DNA from: Encephalitozoon hellem ATCC 50504
Taxonomy: Eukaryota; Microsporidia; Unikaryonidae
DNA length: 64,000 nucleotides
Direction of reading: 5' to 3'
Assembly: GCF_000277815.2 (NCBI RefSeq)
Contig: NC_018471.1
Location: 124,001-188,000, forward strand
The position numbers and the translations under genes were made by a program. A model generated the notes under the pieces. The model was given only the letters and a program-made list of their open reading frames with translations, made no database searches and had not been told where the DNA came from. Position 1 is the first letter of the stretch. Every line of letters starts with the position of its first letter. Positions 62,660 through 64,000 of this stretch are shown here, in pieces.

Positions 62660-64000
62660 ATGATAAAAAAGATCATTCACAGACCAAAGAAACCGCTTTT
62701 TGTATTTAAAAGAGAGGAGTCTTTGCCATATGGGCCTAGGGTAAAGAGTGCACCGCCAATTGAAATAAACTTTGAGTTGCCTTCAAAGGCCGAGCCAAAG
62801 CCAGTGATAAGGTTTACAAGGCCTGACGGAACACCTATAAGAGTAGAAGACTTAATAGATTCAACAGATAGTGAAGTGTTGACTGAGAGCTCAGCGGAGG
62901 CAGAAACAGAAGATGAAAGCATTCTGCAAGGAGAAAATATAGCTTGCACGCAGGAGAAGGCTGAGCCAGAATGCAAGGAGCAAAAACTTGCCCAAAAGGA
63001 AGCAGTGTCTAGCCTCGAAAGTAGGGAGTTGATGCTGAACAATCTTCTGAAGAAATTTTCTGAGGAAAGGATTGCTGAGAATAGAGGCCCATGCTACAAG
63101 GTTAGTGAGATTCTCAGTATAAAAGAACGGCAGCCGATTCCTCTTGAGCTAAAGATAAAGACCAAAAAGGAGACCAAGGGAGTATACCGGCCGGATAGCA
63201 GCAGAAAAGATACGTGCATTGAGCAGGCTAGGCTTGAATTCAATAGACTTACAGCTAAAAACATCGGCTTTGTTATAAAGAATCTTAAAGGCATTCGAGT
63301 TGGAACCATTGAGGAGATGAAAGAGATAGCAAACATTCTATTTGATAAGGCGATTTCTGAGCCCACATTTGTAAAATACTATGCGCTTGTTGTACTCGAC
63401 TTAAAGAAAGAGTGGCAGTCTGAAGAAGAAAAGTCCAGGGACATAAGCCAGACTGTGTTCTTTGGAACACTTCTTACATTGACACTGAAGACATTCGAGA
63501 ACAAGGAAAAATGGGGAGACGAGCACAAAAGAAAAGAGGAAATGACGTTTGAAGAAAGAATGGCTTACGAAGAAAAGCTTGAGGAGGCGGAGACGGAAAG
63601 ATATATAAAGAAAAGAAAAACACTTGGGACAGTTGATTTCCTATCTTCACTATATTCTTTGAACGTGATAAGTTATGTGCATATAAATGCTTGTATAAAC
63701 ACACTAATGAAGTCCTCTGACTCTGAGAATATTGAAGTGTTATGCTATCTGGTAGAAAATATAGGCGAGAAGCTAGTTGTAAGTGGGAAGGAACACATCA
63801 TATCAATGATATGCTCTAAACTTGTACAAAAGAAAAACAGCTATGCAAACAGAATTAGATACATGATAGAAAATCTCCTTGAAAAGAAAAACTCCTGGAA
63901 GCCAAAAGAGGTGAAGGCCGGAAACGTCTTTTCTTGTCTAGAAGTTGAAAACGATTACGGGAATGCACAAAACCAAAGTCCTGAGGAATCAAGCAAGGAA
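62660..64000 (+). CDS. translation initiation factor eIF4G (MIF4G), 5' part
   Basis: 447 codons are open to the right edge; the gene continues beyond it. The N-terminal 200 residues are acidic and Lys/Glu/Ser-rich; a clear eIF4E-binding YxxxxLphi site is not obvious. The MIF4G domain begins about residue 195 (FNRLTAKNIGFVIKNLKG), with KAISEPTFVKYYALVVLDLK, KRKTLGTVDFLSSLYSLNVIS and DSENIEVLCYLVENIGEKL, the HEAT repeats that bind eIF4A and RNA. The ATG follows CCC at 62655-62657 and the out-of-frame ATG at 62652 stops at once. It is divergent from tubulin chaperone A. Confidence 0.85.
   Translation, partial: MIKKIIHRPKKPLFVFKREESLPYGPRVKSAPPIEINFELPSKAEPKPVIRFTRPDGTPIRVEDLIDSTDSEVLTESSAEAETEDESILQGENIACTQEKAEPECKEQKLAQKEAVSSLESRELMLNNLLKKFSEERIAENRGPCYKVSEILSIKERQPIPLELKIKTKKETKGVYRPDSSRKDTCIEQARLEFNRLTAKNIGFVIKNLKGIRVGTIEEMKEIANILFDKAISEPTFVKYYALVVLDLKKEWQSEEEKSRDISQTVFFGTLLTLTLKTFENKEKWGDEHKRKEEMTFEERMAYEEKLEEAETERYIKKRKTLGTVDFLSSLYSLNVISYVHINACINTLMKSSDSENIEVLCYLVENIGEKLVVSGKEHIISMICSKLVQKKNSYANRIRYMIENLLEKKNSWKPKEVKAGNVFSCLEVENDYGNAQNQSPEESSKE

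Noticed and set aside
1..64000. Mobile elements, CRISPR arrays, rRNA genes, telomeric or long tandem repeats
   Set aside because: None seen: no transposase or reverse transcriptase ORF, no regularly spaced repeats, no rRNA core sequences.

Overview
This is a 64 kb piece of a nuclear genome from a microsporidian, most probably an Encephalitozoon species. The reasons are: intensely packed, almost all intronless eukaryotic genes (about 60 protein genes, roughly one per 1.05 kb, often 5-100 bp apart); proteins clearly shorter than their yeast or human counterparts; eukaryote-only gene content (RNA polymerase I, TBP, Ran/RCC1, SPO11, cohesin kleisin, Elongin C, CDC20); a C-rich or G-rich tract (CCC/GGG) placed just upstream of most start codons, which is the known Encephalitozoon start-proximal signal; and two very short introns with a GTAAGT donor and a TAATTTKTAG 3' end. 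No transposon, CRISPR array or rRNA gene was seen. Species assignment inside the genus is not possible from sequence reading alone. Function assignments below are by reading motifs, without any database search.

Layout. 1-12.3 kb: 3' part of DNA topoisomerase III, a small membrane protein, an actin-related protein, EF-1alpha, SPO11, a KTR/MNT1 mannosyltransferase, valyl-tRNA synthetase, a TMEM33/Pom33-like membrane protein, pyruvate dehydrogenase E1 beta and eIF1A. 12.3-25.3 kb: ITP pyrophosphatase, amino-acid permease, SWIB-domain chromatin protein, UFD2 E4 ubiquitin ligase, thymidylate kinase, an HPC2/ubinuclein-like histone chaperone subunit, RPF2, CDC20, SAC3, an acyltransferase. 25.3-40.2 kb: SKI2 helicase, RRM protein, eL32, TRM82-like, BCP1-like, NOC4-like, a TFIIB-like protein, eS10, a spliced 70-residue membrane protein, CutA, a Rad21/Rec8 kleisin, uL13, IES6-like, and the RNA polymerase I largest subunit. 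40.2-42.4 kb: initiator tRNA-Met and tRNA-Pro flank a Thr-rich secreted protein. 42.4-52.6 kb: Elongin C, RMD5-like GID ligase subunit, TBP, RPA43-like, DENN protein, Na+/H+ antiporter, ZPR1, a LisH-WD40 corepressor-like protein. 52.7-64 kb: RCC1, Arc1-like tRNA-binding protein, a degenerate DBP9-like helicase, TBC Rab-GAP, TMX-like thioredoxin, CET1 RNA triphosphatase, Ran, NAC beta, SWD2, two unknowns, tubulin cofactor A, and the 5' part of eIF4G running off the right edge.

Most genes are housekeeping: translation and ribosome assembly (EF-1alpha, ValRS, eIF1A, eIF4G, eL32, uL13, eS10, RPF2, NOC4-like, BCP1-like, Pol I subunits), mRNA processing and export (CET1, SAC3, SKI2), chromatin and cell cycle (kleisin, CDC20, SPO11, TOP3, HPC2-like, SWIB, IES6-like) and the Ran cycle (RCC1 and Ran lie 4.3 kb apart). 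Genes are not arranged in operons; strands alternate and divergent starts can be under 50 bp apart.

The points most worth a second look are: a two-exon microprotein gene with a 27-nt intron facing a 5'UTR intron of eS10; a 454-bp gene-free gap with a U1-snRNA-like 5' end and an Sm-like site; a DBP9-like protein in which every legible helicase motif is destroyed; a small gene apparently broken at a 6-A run; and the Thr-rich secreted protein between two tRNAs.
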